Positions 49,273 through 58,807 of a stretch of 64,000 nucleotides of DNA are shown one piece after another (within the stretch, counting starts at the first letter, position 1; each line of letters begins with the position of its first letter). The stretch comes from Mycolicibacter sinensis (lineage in GTDB: Bacteria; Actinomycetota; Actinomycetes; Mycobacteriales; Mycobacteriaceae). The notes below the pieces were generated by a model. That model was not told where the DNA came from, ran no database searches, and saw nothing but the letters and a program-made list of their open reading frames with translations. Location of the stretch: contig NZ_LZIN01000038.1 in NCBI RefSeq assembly GCF_001667375.1, forward strand, positions 1 to 64,000, in the 5' to 3' direction. A program made the position numbers and the translations under genes.

Positions 49273-50081
49273 GCTTCGGCGGTGCCGGCGGCTGCCGCAG
49301 CCATCGAGCGCAGCCGGCGCAGATACCGGGTGTCTGCCTCGCTTCGGCACAGCAGCGCCGGGAAGTCCGCCACCCCGAAGGTGGGGTCGTGGGCCGGTTC
49401 ACCGCAGATCCGCGCCCCCAGCCGCAGATAGCCGCGCAGCAGCGGCGGCAGGACCCGGCGAGCCGGCGGAGTGATCTGGTCAAGGCTCTTGCCACCGAGC
49501 ACCACCGGCCGATACGGCCTCACTCGGTGCTGGGAAGCGTGACGGCGCCGCACGAAGTCGCGGACGCCGCGGATCTGGCTGCCGGGCGCACCCTCGCCGG
49601 AAACGGGCACCGACACGCAGCCGGTGACGTAGGCGTACTCGTGGCGGTCCAGATAGGCCAGTATCCCGGCCCACATCAACAGCACGACGGCACCGTTGCG
49701 GTGCCCCGGGCGTACTACCGCCCGGCCCATCTCGACCAGCGACGGCCGCAGTGGATCGAGCGCGCCCACGTCGAATTCGCTTGCAATGTAAAGACCTCCG
49801 GCGGCGATGGCACCGGTCGGGGGCAGCATCCGGTAGCAGCCGACCAGCGCGCCGGAGGTGTCGTCGCGCACCAACAGGTGATCGCAGTAGTCGTCGAACC
49901 GGTCGGCGTCGCGGCCGTCGGCACTGTGCGGCAGCGCGAATCCCGGCTCGGCGCTGAAGACTTCGTAGCGCAGCCGCTGCGCGGCTTCAATCAGCGCAGG
50001 ATCCGTCGATACCAGCAGCGAGTATCGCGGGGTGTAGTCGGTGGCGGGGTCGGGGGCGATGAGTACAGAACCAGTGCTCAC
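49269..50081 (-). CDS. OlsB-like GNAT acyltransferase (Rv3027c type)
   Basis: 270 residues from GTG 50081. GNAT acyl-ACP-type N-acyltransferase (hemolysin-like): RYEVFSAEPGFALP, DDYCDHLLVRDDTSGALVGCYRML, EMGRAVVRPGHRNGAVVLLMWAGI, YVTGCVSVPV. With the coupled PlsC-like enzyme it resembles OlsB-OlsA, which make ornithine lipids in other bacteria; whether this pair makes such a lipid here is inference. Confidence 0.82.
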   Translation of the reverse strand: MSTGSVLIAPDPATDYTPRYSLLVSTDPALIEAAQRLRYEVFSAEPGFALPHSADGRDADRFDDYCDHLLVRDDTSGALVGCYRMLPPTGAIAAGGLYIASEFDVGALDPLRPSLVEMGRAVVRPGHRNGAVVLLMWAGILAYLDRHEYAYVTGCVSVPVSGEGAPGSQIRGVRDFVRRRHASQHRVRPYRPVVLGGKSLDQITPPARRVLPPLLRGYLRLGARICGEPAHDPTFGVADFPALLCRSEADTRYLRRLRSMAAAAAGTAEA

Positions 50082-50157
50082 ACCCGGTACGGTCGCGCAA
50101 TCATGCGGCGTAAAGGCAATCACCGCATGACAGGTCGGTGCACGCTCGGTGACGAAT

Positions 50158-50883
50158 TCAAGCGGCGGCGCCGCCGCCGTCGGCGTGCAGTGTCGATCCG
50201 GTGATGAAGCTGGACCTCGGTGAGGCGAGGAAGAGCACCGCTTCGGCGATCTCGGCCGCGTGTGCGGTGCGGCCGAGCGGAAGCGCCCGGCCCAGTTCGT
50301 CGTTGACCTCTCCCCATTCGGCGACCACCCCCTCGGTGGCGGTGGGGCCGGGCGCGACGCTGTTCACCCGCACCCCATGCGGCCCGAATTCGGCGGCCCA
50401 GGTGCGGGTCAGCGATTCCAGCGCGGCCTTGGAGGCGCTGTAGCTCGACGCCCCCGGCACACCTTTGAAGGCGACCATGCTGGTGACGTTGACGATGCTG
50501 CCGTGTCCTCGCCGCATCATTCCCGGGGCCAGGGCGGCGACCAGAAAGTAGGCGCCGCGCACGTTGGTGTCGAACGTCGACTCGAAGGCCGTGACGTCCT
50601 GTTCGACGGTCAGCGCGCCCGGGAAGCTCGCGGCGTTGTTGACCACGATGTCGACCTCACCGCAGTGCCGGACAAGGGCTTTCACCGATTCGAGGTCGGA
50701 CAGGTCGGCGGCCACGAACCGCACACCGGAACCGAGTTCGGCGACCGCCGCCGCGCCGCGCTGCGCCGAACGGCCGGTGATGATGACCGCGGCGCCGTGC
50801 TGCGCCAGCAGCCGCGCGGATTCGAGTCCGATGCCCGCGGTCCCGCCGGTCACCAGCGCGGTCTGGCCCGCGAGATCGTTCAC
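50158..50883 (-). CDS. Short-chain dehydrogenase/reductase
   Basis: 241 residues; classical SDR. Cofactor loop TGGTAGIG at about 12-19, NNAA, catalytic Ser then YSASK (Y and K), and PGPTATEGV. Glycine-rich start without acidic switch suggests NADP or NAD is undetermined. It overlaps the NmrA-like gene by 4 bp (ATGA 50880-50883) and is last in that operon. Confidence 0.9.
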   Translation of the reverse strand: MNDLAGQTALVTGGTAGIGLESARLLAQHGAAVIITGRSAQRGAAAVAELGSGVRFVAADLSDLESVKALVRHCGEVDIVVNNAASFPGALTVEQDVTAFESTFDTNVRGAYFLVAALAPGMMRRGHGSIVNVTSMVAFKGVPGASSYSASKAALESLTRTWAAEFGPHGVRVNSVAPGPTATEGVVAEWGEVNDELGRALPLGRTAHAAEIAEAVLFLASPRSSFITGSTLHADGGGAAA

Positions 50884-51623
50884 TGGCTCGCCAGCCAGTC
50901 CACCAGCCGGGTCTGGGCCAGCGTAGCGTCGGCGCCGGTGACCAGCCCGGTGTCGCCGACCTTGGTGCCGAAATAGACCGCGGCCGGGTCGACGACGATC
51001 GGCAGGGACTCGCCCCGGTGCGCCAGCACCGCCCCGGCCAGCTCGGCGAAGGTCATCTTCTCCGGGCCGCCGACGTTGACGATCCCGTCGACCGGCGCCG
51101 CCTGGGCGGCGCGCGCCACCGCGGCGGCCACGTCCGCGCCGGCGATCGGCTGGATCAGGCCTTCGGGGACCCGCACCACCCCGTCGACGGTCAGCGATGC
51201 GGTGATCGCGTCGGCGAACTCGTGGAACTGGGTGGCGCGCACGATCGTGTACGGCAATCCGGATTCGGTGATGATCCGTTCCTGGGCGACCTTGGCCCGC
51301 ATGTAGCCGCTGTCGGGCAGGGCGTCGCAGCCCACGATCGACAGCGCCACGTAGTGGCTGACATCGGCCTTGCGGGCCGCGGTCACCTGGTTGGTCGTCG
51401 AGCGGGTGAAGAAGTCCAACACCGGGTCGTCGTCAAAGTCCGGTGAGTTCACCACGTCGACCAGCACGTCGGCACCCGACAGCGCCTCGGCCAGGCCCTC
51501 GCCGGTGAGTACGTCCGCGCCGGTGTTGCGCGAGGCGGCCACCGGCTCGTGCCCGGCGGCGGCCAGCAGCGACACCACCTTCGTGCCGATCTGACCGCTG
51601 GCGCCCATCACGGTGATTTTCAT
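50880..51623 (-). CDS. NmrA-like NAD(P)-binding protein
   Basis: 247 residues. Atypical SDR: start MKITVMGASGQIGTKVVSLLAAAGH (G-x-x-G-x-x-G), HYVALSIVGCD, YMRAKVAQERIITESGLPYTIVRATQFHEF. Active-site Tyr/Lys are only partly present, as in quinone reductase or redox-sensor members. ATG 51623 follows a GGAAGG site. Lies 92 bp downstream of the LuxR-type regulator, its likely controller. Confidence 0.85.
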   Translation of the reverse strand: MKITVMGASGQIGTKVVSLLAAAGHEPVAASRNTGADVLTGEGLAEALSGADVLVDVVNSPDFDDDPVLDFFTRSTTNQVTAARKADVSHYVALSIVGCDALPDSGYMRAKVAQERIITESGLPYTIVRATQFHEFADAITASLTVDGVVRVPEGLIQPIAGADVAAAVARAAQAAPVDGIVNVGGPEKMTFAELAGAVLAHRGESLPIVVDPAAVYFGTKVGDTGLVTGADATLAQTRLVDWLASQ

Positions 51624-51715
51624 GTCCTTCCGCCCTTCCGTCGGCCGACTGTCTCTGGTCCAGACTGGCACCGGCGAGCCGATGGGTGTACCCCGGAAAG
51701 TCCGTAGTCTCTCCG

Positions 51716-54442
51716 TCACCGCCACGGGGTGTCGCGCAGCTGGCGGCGCGAGCGAATGGCCAGCTTGGCGAACACCTTGCGCAGGTGCCATTCCACGGTG
51801 TGCGCGCTGATGAACAGCTGGGCGGCGATTTCGGTATTCGTCAGCCCCGCCCCGGCCAGTTCGGCGATCTGCTGCTCCTGAGCGGTCAACGCGTCCCCCG
51901 CGCCGGCCGGTCGCTTGCCGGCCTTCTGGCCGGTGGCCTGCAGTTCCCGGCGGCTGCGGTCGGCGAACGCCGCGGCGCCCATCCGGGTGAACGCCTCGTG
52001 CGCGGTCCGCAGCTGGGCACGCGCGTCGGTGCGGCGGTTCTCCCGGCGCAGCCATTCGCCGTACAGCAGGTGGGTGCGCGCGAGTTGTACGGCGATACGC
52101 GTGCGACCCAGTCGCTCGATCGCCTCGCGGTAGAGGCTTTCCGCGGTGTCGCCGCCGCTGAGCAGCGCCGCCGAGCGGGCGCGCACCCCGTGCGCCCAGT
52201 CGGTTCCGGCGGCCCGGGTTCGTTCGCCGAGCTGCTCCAGCGCGTCGGCGGCCACATCCTGCCGGTCGCTTCGGACGGCCGCCTCCACCAATTCCACCAG
52301 GTTCCACCCGTAGAGCCCCAGGTCCTCGTATTCACAGGCCCGCACCAGCAGCTCACACGCCGCCTGATAGTGGCCCAGCCCGTTGTGCAGCACCGCGCCG
52401 GCGTACCCCGCCAGCCCGGTCACCCGTCCCTCACCGCGAGCGACGCCGTCGCGCATGGCGGCGTCGAGCAGTCGGGTGCTCTCCGCTTCGTCACCGACCC
52501 AGGCCGCCAATGCCAACTCGTGATAGCGCAACGGTGCCTGGCCGGCGGCAGCCGAGAGGGCGCCGGCCTCGGCCAGCAATGCCTGCGCCGACGCGAACTC
52601 GCCGGACTGGATGTGCAGGCCGGCGCGGGTCGTCAGCGCCGTCGGCAGCATCGCCAGCGCACCGGTATCGGTCGCGACCCGCACCGCGTCGGTGGCGATC
52701 CGGTACCACGATTCGTCGTCCCACGCATCGTGCACGGCCGCTTCGTACCCGACCGGAAACGCCTGCCAGGACCAGGTTGCCGGGGTCAGCGCGGCGACGG
52801 CGGCACGCAACAGCGGCACGCCGGCAACGCTTCCCGCGCTGATTCGGGTGTTCAAGGCCCGCAACAACAGTTCGGCTGGTCGGCTCGGGTCCGCAGCCGA
52901 GCCGGCGGCCAGCGCGGCGGTGACGTGCGGGCGCACATCGGCCCCGAATTGCCGGCCGGCGTACATCGCGGCGCTGACCGCTTCCAACAGGGTCTCCTGC
53001 GCCATTGCGGCGTCCAGCGATTCCAAAGTGCTTGCGGCGCGAAAGAATTGGTGGACCGAATCCACCAGCGCCAGCGCATCACCGCTACCGCGGCCGCGGG
53101 TGAACGCCAGTTGCGCGCGCATGCGTGCCAGCCGCGCCCGCTGCAGCGTGTCCAACGGCGCCAGTTCGGCGGTGGCCAGCAGCTCACCGGCGGCGTCGAA
53201 TTCAGCGGCGGCTCGCTTGGCTTCGGCGGCGTCGAGTGCGCGCGATCCGCGCCGGTGGGCATCGGGGGTCAGTTCGGTGGCACGGGCCAAAAACGCTGCG
53301 ACGGCGGCGGTTCCGCCCCTGATCGCGGCTCTGCCGGCGGATTGTTCCAGCTCCGCGGCGACGGCTTCTTCGGGTTCGGCCGCCGCGTGCGCGCGATGCC
53401 AGGCCCGCCGGTCGGGATCGTGCGCCGGGTCGGTGGCCGCGGCCAACGCGCGGTGTGCGTCGCGGCGATCGTCGCCGGTCGCCGCGCGGTAGACCGCGGA
53501 GCGCACCAGCGGATGCCGGAATCGCACGTGTGCCGCCACCGCGACCAGCCCCGCCTCCTGCGCCGGTGTCAGCGCCGCCGCGGGCAGGCCCAGTTCCTCG
53601 GCGGCCCGCAGCAACAACGCCGCGTCACCCACCGGTTCGGCGGCGGCCACCAGCAGCAACCGCTGGGTATCGTCGGGCAGCGACCGGACCTGTTCGAGGA
53701 AGTGCTGTTCGATCTGGCCGACGACCGGTTGGACGTCGGGCCGGTAGTAGCCGCCGGCCAATTCGGCGGCGGACAGGCCTCGGGGCAACTCCAGCAGCGC
53801 CAGCGGATTACCGTGCGTTTCGGCGACGATCCGGTCCCGCACCTGAGCATCGATGCGCCCGGGCAACGCCGATTCCAGCAGCTCCCGGGCGTCGGCCTCG
53901 CCGAGCCCGCGCAACACCAGCCTGGGCAGGCCGGTGAGCGCGTCGACCCGCTCACGCAGCCCGAACACCAGCGCGACCGGTTCGGCCCGCAGGCGGCGGG
54001 CCACGAACCCCAGCGTCTGCGCCGTCACCCGGTCCAGCCACTGGGCATCGTCGACCAGACACAGCACTGGCCGCTCGCCGGCGGCCGCGGCAAGCAGGCC
54101 CAGCGCCGCGAGCCCGACCAGAAAGCGGTCCGGCGCCGGCCCCGACCGCAGCCCGAAGGCGATCTGCAGCGCCTCGCGTTGCGGTCCCGGAAGCGCGCCG
54201 GCGCACTCCATCAGCGGGGCGCACAGCTGCTGCAGGCCGGCGAAGGCCAATTCCATGTCGGACTCCACCCCGGCCGTTCCGATCACCCGGAACCCGGTCG
54301 CGCGCTCGGCGAGGTAACCCAGCAGCGCGGTTTTGCCGATGCCGGGCTCACCCCGCAGGACCAGCACCTGCCCGTGGCCGTCGCGGGCAGCGTCGATGAG
54401 GTCGCGCAGCTGTGCGCACTCGCCGTCACGCCCGGTGAGCAC
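51716..54442 (-). CDS. Large LuxR-family ATPase regulator (LAL type)
   Basis: 908 residues from GTG 54442. N-terminal STAND-type ATPase with Walker A GEPGIGKT (31-38) and Walker B-like VLCLVDDAQWLD; a long helical/TPR-like middle; C-terminal LuxR helix-turn-helix (LTAQEQQIAELAGAGLTNTEIAAQLFISAHTVEWHLRKVFAKL). Such regulators are ligand-activated. The frame stays open to 54499, but that part encodes the etfBA terminator hairpin, so the start at VLTGRDGECAQL, matching relatives, is preferred. Likely activates nmrA-like and sdr downstream. Confidence 0.82.
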   Translation of the reverse strand: MLTGRDGECAQLRDLIDAARDGHGQVLVLRGEPGIGKTALLGYLAERATGFRVIGTAGVESDMELAFAGLQQLCAPLMECAGALPGPQREALQIAFGLRSGPAPDRFLVGLAALGLLAAAAGERPVLCLVDDAQWLDRVTAQTLGFVARRLRAEPVALVFGLRERVDALTGLPRLVLRGLGEADARELLESALPGRIDAQVRDRIVAETHGNPLALLELPRGLSAAELAGGYYRPDVQPVVGQIEQHFLEQVRSLPDDTQRLLLVAAAEPVGDAALLLRAAEELGLPAAALTPAQEAGLVAVAAHVRFRHPLVRSAVYRAATGDDRRDAHRALAAATDPAHDPDRRAWHRAHAAAEPEEAVAAELEQSAGRAAIRGGTAAVAAFLARATELTPDAHRRGSRALDAAEAKRAAAEFDAAGELLATAELAPLDTLQRARLARMRAQLAFTRGRGSGDALALVDSVHQFFRAASTLESLDAAMAQETLLEAVSAAMYAGRQFGADVRPHVTAALAAGSAADPSRPAELLLRALNTRISAGSVAGVPLLRAAVAALTPATWSWQAFPVGYEAAVHDAWDDESWYRIATDAVRVATDTGALAMLPTALTTRAGLHIQSGEFASAQALLAEAGALSAAAGQAPLRYHELALAAWVGDEAESTRLLDAAMRDGVARGEGRVTGLAGYAGAVLHNGLGHYQAACELLVRACEYEDLGLYGWNLVELVEAAVRSDRQDVAADALEQLGERTRAAGTDWAHGVRARSAALLSGGDTAESLYREAIERLGRTRIAVQLARTHLLYGEWLRRENRRTDARAQLRTAHEAFTRMGAAAFADRSRRELQATGQKAGKRPAGAGDALTAQEQQIAELAGAGLTNTEIAAQLFISAHTVEWHLRKVFAKLAIRSRRQLRDTPWR

Positions 54443-54444
54443 CT

Positions 54445-54494
54445 CAGACGAGAAATCCCCCGACACGCCGAGCGTGCGGGGGATTTGTCGTCTG
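54445..54494 (-). terminator. Terminator of etfBA
   Basis: 17-base arms CAGACGAGAAATCCCCC (54445-54461) and complement (54478-54494) pair at 16 of 17 positions, with an inner CACGC/GCGTG stem. It begins 16 bp after the etfA stop and ends 2 bp before the preferred luxR start. It isolates the regulator from etfBA. Confidence 0.8.
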
Positions 54495-54509
54495 CTCACG
54501 CAGAAGAAA

Positions 54510-55466
54510 CTAACCCTTGCGGGTCTTGACCGCCTCTGTCAGCTGCGGGGCGACCTTGAACAGGTCGCCGACGATGCCGTAGTCGGCGATCTCGAAGATC
54601 GGCGCTTCCTCGTCCTTGTTGACCACCACGATGGTCTTGGACGTCTGCATTCCGGCCCGGTGCTGGATCGCGCCGGAGATCCCCAGCGCGATGTACAGCT
54701 GCGGCGAGACCGTCTTGCCGGTCTGGCCGATCTGGAACTGGCCCGGGTAGTAGCCCGAGTCCACCGCGGCACGCGAGGCGCCCACGGCCGCGCCGAGCGA
54801 GTCGGCCAGCTCCTCGACCACCGAGAAGCTCTCCGCGCTGCCGACGCCACGACCGCCGGCCACCACGATCGGGGCCTCGGTGAGTTCCGGACGGTCACCG
54901 GCCACCGCGGGCTCACGCGAGGTGATCTTGGTGGCGTTCTCGGCGGCGGCGGGCACCTCGACGGTGACCTGCTCGCCGGCACCGGCGGTCGGGGCCGGCT
55001 CCACGGCACCGGCCCGCACGGTGATCACCGGGGTGTCACCGGTGGGCTCGGCCTCGACGGTGTAGGCGCCACCGAAGATGGAGTGCACCACTTTGGCGCC
55101 TTCGGAGACCTCGACCACGTCGACCAGCAGACCGGACCCGATCCTGGCCGCCAGCCGGCCGGCGACCTCTTTGCCCTCGGCGCTGGCGGCGATCAGCACC
55201 GCGGCGGGGGTCGCCGATTCGGTCAGCGAGGCCAGCACGTCGACGGTCGGGGTGACCAGGTAGTTCTCCACCACGTCGGACTCGGCGACGTAGATCTTGG
55301 CGGCGCCGGCCTCCTTCAGCCCGTCGACCAACGGGGCGGCGGCGCCGGGGGCGCCGACGACGACGGCGGACGGTTCGCCGAGCGCACGCGCGGCGGTGAT
55401 CAGTTCGGAGCTGACCTTCTTCAGCGCTCCTTCGGCGTGCTCGACGAGCACGAGTACTTCAGCCAT
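54510..55466 (-). CDS. etfA: Electron transfer flavoprotein alpha subunit
   Basis: 318 residues. Start [20 protein letters not shown]-terminal FAD-binding motif [14 protein letters not shown]...[55 protein letters not shown]. With EtfB it carries electrons from acyl-CoA dehydrogenases to the quinone pool in fatty-acid oxidation (M. tuberculosis FixB). 30 bp after etfB. Confidence 0.96.
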   Translation of the reverse strand: MAEVLVLVEHAEGALKKVSSELITAARALGEPSAVVVGAPGAAAPLVDGLKEAGAAKIYVAESDVVENYLVTPTVDVLASLTESATPAAVLIAASAEGKEVAGRLAARIGSGLLVDVVEVSEGAKVVHSIFGGAYTVEAEPTGDTPVITVRAGAVEPAPTAGAGEQVTVEVPAAAENATKITSREPAVAGDRPELTEAPIVVAGGRGVGSAESFSVVEELADSLGAAVGASRAAVDSGYYPGQFQIGQTGKTVSPQLYIALGISGAIQHRAGMQTSKTIVVVNKDEEAPIFEIADYGIVGDLFKVAPQLTEAVKTRKG

Positions 55467-55496
55467 GTTTGTTTTCCCTTGAGAGTCCGGTTGTCG

Positions 55497-56288
55497 CTAA
55501 ATGAGCTTCTGGCCGACCAGGTAGTCGGCGATCTTGGTGCCGCCGTCGCCTTCGTCGGTCACCTTCTCGCCGGCGGTCTTCGGCGGCTTCGGCGTGGAAG
55601 CGGTCACCTTGGACCCGGCGTTGGCGACCCCGACCTCGTCGGCCTCGACCCCGATCTCGGCCAGGGTGAGCACGGTGACTTCCTTCTTCTTGGCGGCCAT
55701 GATGCCCTTGAAGGACGGGAAGCGCGGCTCGTTGATCTTCTCGTTGACGCTCACCACCGCCGGCAGCGTGGCCTCCAGGGCGAACACGCCGTCGTCGGTC
55801 TCCCGCTCGCCGGTGACCTTGCCGTCCTCGACGGCCAGCTTGCGCAGGTGGGTCAGCTGCGGCAGGCCCAGGTACTCGGCGATGATCGCCGGAACCGCGC
55901 CGCCGACGCCGTCGGTGGACTCGTTGCCGGCGATGACCAGCTCGGTGCCCTCGATGGCGCCCAGGGCCCGGGCCAGCGCCCAGCCGGTCTGCACCACGTC
56001 AGAACCCTTCATGCCGTCGTCGAGCAGGTGCACCGCCTTGTCGGCCCCCATCGACAGCGCCTTGCGGATCGCCTCGGTGGCCCGCTCGGGGCCGGCGGTC
56101 AGCACGGTGACCGTGCCTTCGGCGCCTTCCCGCTCACGGATCAGCAGCGCCTCTTCGACGGCGCGCTCGTTGATCTCGTCGAGCACAGCGTCGGCGGCGT
56201 CACGGTCCAGCGTGAAGTCACTGTCATTGAGCTTGCGCTCCGACCAGGTGTCTGGGACCTGTTTGATCAGGACCACGATGTTCGTCAT
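55497..56288 (-). CDS. etfB: Electron transfer flavoprotein beta subunit
   Basis: 263 residues (266 in M. tuberculosis FixA). Start MTNIVVLIKQVPDTWSERKL, DEINERAVEEALLIRE, and signature VSVNEKINEPRFPSFKGIMAAKKKEV near residues 185-210. It binds AMP and interacts with acyl-CoA dehydrogenases. ATG 56288 is chosen by homology. A 16-bp dyad lies 84 bp upstream. Confidence 0.96.
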   Translation of the reverse strand: MTNIVVLIKQVPDTWSERKLNDSDFTLDRDAADAVLDEINERAVEEALLIREREGAEGTVTVLTAGPERATEAIRKALSMGADKAVHLLDDGMKGSDVVQTGWALARALGAIEGTELVIAGNESTDGVGGAVPAIIAEYLGLPQLTHLRKLAVEDGKVTGERETDDGVFALEATLPAVVSVNEKINEPRFPSFKGIMAAKKKEVTVLTLAEIGVEADEVGVANAGSKVTASTPKPPKTAGEKVTDEGDGGTKIADYLVGQKLI

Positions 56289-56371
56289 GAGTGTGGTTCG
56301 TCCTCCTCGAAGGGGTCCTGCGACGGCCGGCCACAGGACTTGGGTCACGATTCACGCAGCCGCACAACCAT

Positions 56372-56387
56372 GTTACTGATGAGTAAC
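56372..56387. promoter_or_regulatory. Palindrome between etfB and the Rv3030-type gene
   Basis: GTTACT-GATG-AGTAAC, a perfect 6-bp dyad of the TetR/FasR-like TTACT-N4-AGTAA type, in the 197-bp divergent region. No regulator gene adjoins, so a distant lipid-metabolism regulator is likely. Confidence 0.55.
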
Positions 56388-56485
56388 TTGGAGCGGTTCG
56401 CGTGTACAGCGTAGCGGGTCGTGATAGGGCGACTGCGGGGTAGCCGGTTCGCGTAGCGCGGGGTTCGCGTTAGCCTGCCTATGCA

Positions 56486-57268
56486 ATGAACTCCACTGAC
56501 GGTCCCGACTCCCCTGCCGACACCACCCTGGTGCTGACCGGCGAGCGGACCATTCCCGGGCTCGACGTCGAGAACTACTGGTTCCGCCGCCACGAGGTCG
56601 TCTATGAACAGTTGGCGCCGCGCTGCGCCGGACTCGACGTACTGGAGGCCGGCTGCGGGGAGGGTTACGGCGCCGATCTGATCGCGCGCGCGGCCCGCCG
56701 GGTGATCGGCTTGGACTACGACGACGCCGCGGTGGCACATGTGCGAGCCCGCTATCCGCGGGTGGAGGCCATCCAAGGCAATCTCGCCGCGCTGCCGCTG
56801 CCCGACGTCGCGGTGGATGTCGTCGTCAATTTTCAGGTCATCGAGCACCTGTGGGACCAGGCGCAGTTCATCGCCGAGTGCGCCCGGGTGCTGCGTCCCG
56901 GCGGGCTGCTGATGATCTCCACCCCCAACCGGATCACCTTCTCCCCCGGCCGCGACACCCCGATCAACCCGTTCCACACCCGCGAGCTCAACGCCGCCGA
57001 GCTGACCGAGCTACTCGTCGACGGCGGCTTCGTCATGGAGGCGATGCTCGGGGTTTTTCATGGGCCGGCACTACGCGAGATGGACGCCCGGCACGGCGGC
57101 TCGATCATCGACGCCCAGATCGAACGGGCGGTCGCCGACGCGCCCTGGCCGGCCGAGCTGCTGGCCGACGTCGCCGCCGTCACCAGTGCAGATTTCGACA
57201 TCCTCCACGCCACCGAACGCACCATCGACGACAGCTTGGATCTGGTGGCGATCGCGGTGCGGCCGTGA
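56486..57268 (+). CDS. SAM-dependent methyltransferase (Rv3030 type)
   Basis: 260 residues; class I methyltransferase. SAM motif LEAGCGEGYGADL at about residues 53-65, then GLDYDDAAVAHVRARYP and FQVIEHLWDQ. The M. tuberculosis homologue belongs to the methylglucose lipopolysaccharide (MGLP) cluster and is thought to methylate glucose units. Start ATG 56486 is 9 bases after TAGCCT (56471-56476). Stop overlaps the next GTG (GTGA 57265-57268). Confidence 0.88.
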   Translation: MNSTDGPDSPADTTLVLTGERTIPGLDVENYWFRRHEVVYEQLAPRCAGLDVLEAGCGEGYGADLIARAARRVIGLDYDDAAVAHVRARYPRVEAIQGNLAALPLPDVAVDVVVNFQVIEHLWDQAQFIAECARVLRPGGLLMISTPNRITFSPGRDTPINPFHTRELNAAELTELLVDGGFVMEAMLGVFHGPALREMDARHGGSIIDAQIERAVADAPWPAELLADVAAVTSADFDILHATERTIDDSLDLVAIAVRP

Positions 57269-58785
57269 GCGAAAAACCCTCGGTGCCGGGCCTGTTCACC
57301 CTGGTGCTGCACACCCACCTACCGTGGCTGGCCCACCACGGCCGCTGGCCCGTCGGTGAGGAGTGGCTCTACCAATCCTGGTCGGCGGCCTACCTGCCGC
57401 TGATGCGGGTGCTGCGGACCCTGGCCGCCGAGGGCCGGCGCAACCTGCTCACCCTCGGGGTGACGCCCGTGGTCGCCGCCCAGCTCGACGACCCCTACTG
57501 CCTCGACGGCATGCACCACTGGCTGGCGAACTGGCAGCTGCGGGCCGCCCAGGCCACCACCTTGGCGGATCTGCGCGACTTCGGCCGGCACGAGAGCGCC
57601 GCGGCCGAGCAGGCCCTCGAGGACTTCGCGCTGCTGTGGCGCCACGGCGCCAGCCCGCTGCTGCGCGAGCTGGCCCAGGCCGGCACCGTCGAACTGCTCG
57701 GCGGCCCGCTGGCCCACCCGTTCCAGCCGCTGCTGGCGCCGCGGCTGCGGGAGTTCGCGCTGCGCGAGGGCCTGGCCGACGCCCGGGCGCGGCTGGCCCA
57801 TACCCCCGCCGGGATCTGGGCGCCGGAGTGCGCCTATGCGCCCGGCATGGAGCAGGGCTACGCCGCCGCGGGGGTCTCGCACTTCATGGTCGACGGCCCG
57901 TCGCTGCACGGCGACACCGCGCTGGGCCGCCCGGTCGGTGCGACCGACGTGATCGCCTTCGGGCGCGACCTGCAGGTCAGCTACCGGGTGTGGTCGCCGA
58001 AGTCGGGCTATCCGGGCCACGACGCCTACCGGGACTTCCACACCTACGATCACCGCACCGGGTTGAAGCCGTCGCGGGTGACCGGCCGCAACGTCGACCC
58101 CGAGCACAAGGCGCCGTATGACCCGCAGCGCGCCGACGCCGCGATCGACGCCCACGTCGCCGATTTCGTCGAGGTGGTTCGCAACCGGTTGCGGGCCGAG
58201 TCCGAGCGGATCGGCCGCCCCGCCCATGTGATCGCCGCGTTCGACACCGAGCTGTTCGGCCATTGGTGGTACGAGGGGCCGACCTGGCTGGCCCGGGTGC
58301 TGCGGGCGCTGCCCGAGGCCGGGATTCGGGTCGGCACGCTCTCGGATGCGATCGGCGCCGGGTTCGTCGGCGATGCGGTCGAATTGCCGCCCGGGTCGTG
58401 GGGTTCGGGTAAGGACTGGCGGGTGTGGGCCGGGGAGAAGGTGGCCGACCTGGTGCAGCTGAACACCGAGGTGGTCGACACCGCGCTGGGCGCCGTGGAC
58501 AAGGCCCTGGCGCAGACGGCGGGGCCGAGCGCCCGCGACCGGGTCGCCGACCAGATCCTGCGCGAGGCGCTGCTGACGGTGTCCAGCGACTGGCCGTTCA
58601 TGGTGAGCAAGGACTCCGCCGCCGACTACGCCCGCTACCGGGCGCAGCTGCACGCCCACGCCACCCGGGAGATCGCCGATGCGCTGGCGTCGGGCCATCG
58701 CGACGTGGCCGAACGGCTGGCCGAGGGCTGGAATCGGGCCGACGGCCTGTTCGGTGCGCTGGATGCCCGTAGGCTGCCACGGTGA
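57265..58785 (+). CDS. GH57 alpha-1,4-glucan branching enzyme (Rv3031 type)
   Basis: 506 residues from GTG 57265. GH57 barrel: LFTLVLHTHLPWLAHHGRWPVGEEWLYQS start, probable nucleophile Glu in IWAPECAYAPGMEQ, acid/base Asp in AFDTELFGHWWYEG, and a C-terminal helical DUF1957-type domain. The homologue introduces alpha-1,6 branches in MGLP. Start overlaps the methyltransferase by 4 bp. The longer frame upstream belongs to the methyltransferase region. Confidence 0.9.
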   Translation: MSEKPSVPGLFTLVLHTHLPWLAHHGRWPVGEEWLYQSWSAAYLPLMRVLRTLAAEGRRNLLTLGVTPVVAAQLDDPYCLDGMHHWLANWQLRAAQATTLADLRDFGRHESAAAEQALEDFALLWRHGASPLLRELAQAGTVELLGGPLAHPFQPLLAPRLREFALREGLADARARLAHTPAGIWAPECAYAPGMEQGYAAAGVSHFMVDGPSLHGDTALGRPVGATDVIAFGRDLQVSYRVWSPKSGYPGHDAYRDFHTYDHRTGLKPSRVTGRNVDPEHKAPYDPQRADAAIDAHVADFVEVVRNRLRAESERIGRPAHVIAAFDTELFGHWWYEGPTWLARVLRALPEAGIRVGTLSDAIGAGFVGDAVELPPGSWGSGKDWRVWAGEKVADLVQLNTEVVDTALGAVDKALAQTAGPSARDRVADQILREALLTVSSDWPFMVSKDSAADYARYRAQLHAHATREIADALASGHRDVAERLAEGWNRADGLFGALDARRLPR

Positions 58786-58807
58786 CCCCCCGCCCCCTCC
58801 CGTTTCA

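Noticed and set aside
51686..54529. 947-codon open frame on plus opposite the LuxR-type gene
   Set aside because: Low-complexity Arg/Gly/Gln-rich translation typical of antisense frames in GC-rich DNA; the minus frame has Walker and HTH motifs.
56851..57264. N-terminal fusion of the GH57 protein to 56851
   Set aside because: That stretch is out of frame over the methyltransferase; the GTGA overlap at 57265 fits the operon style.
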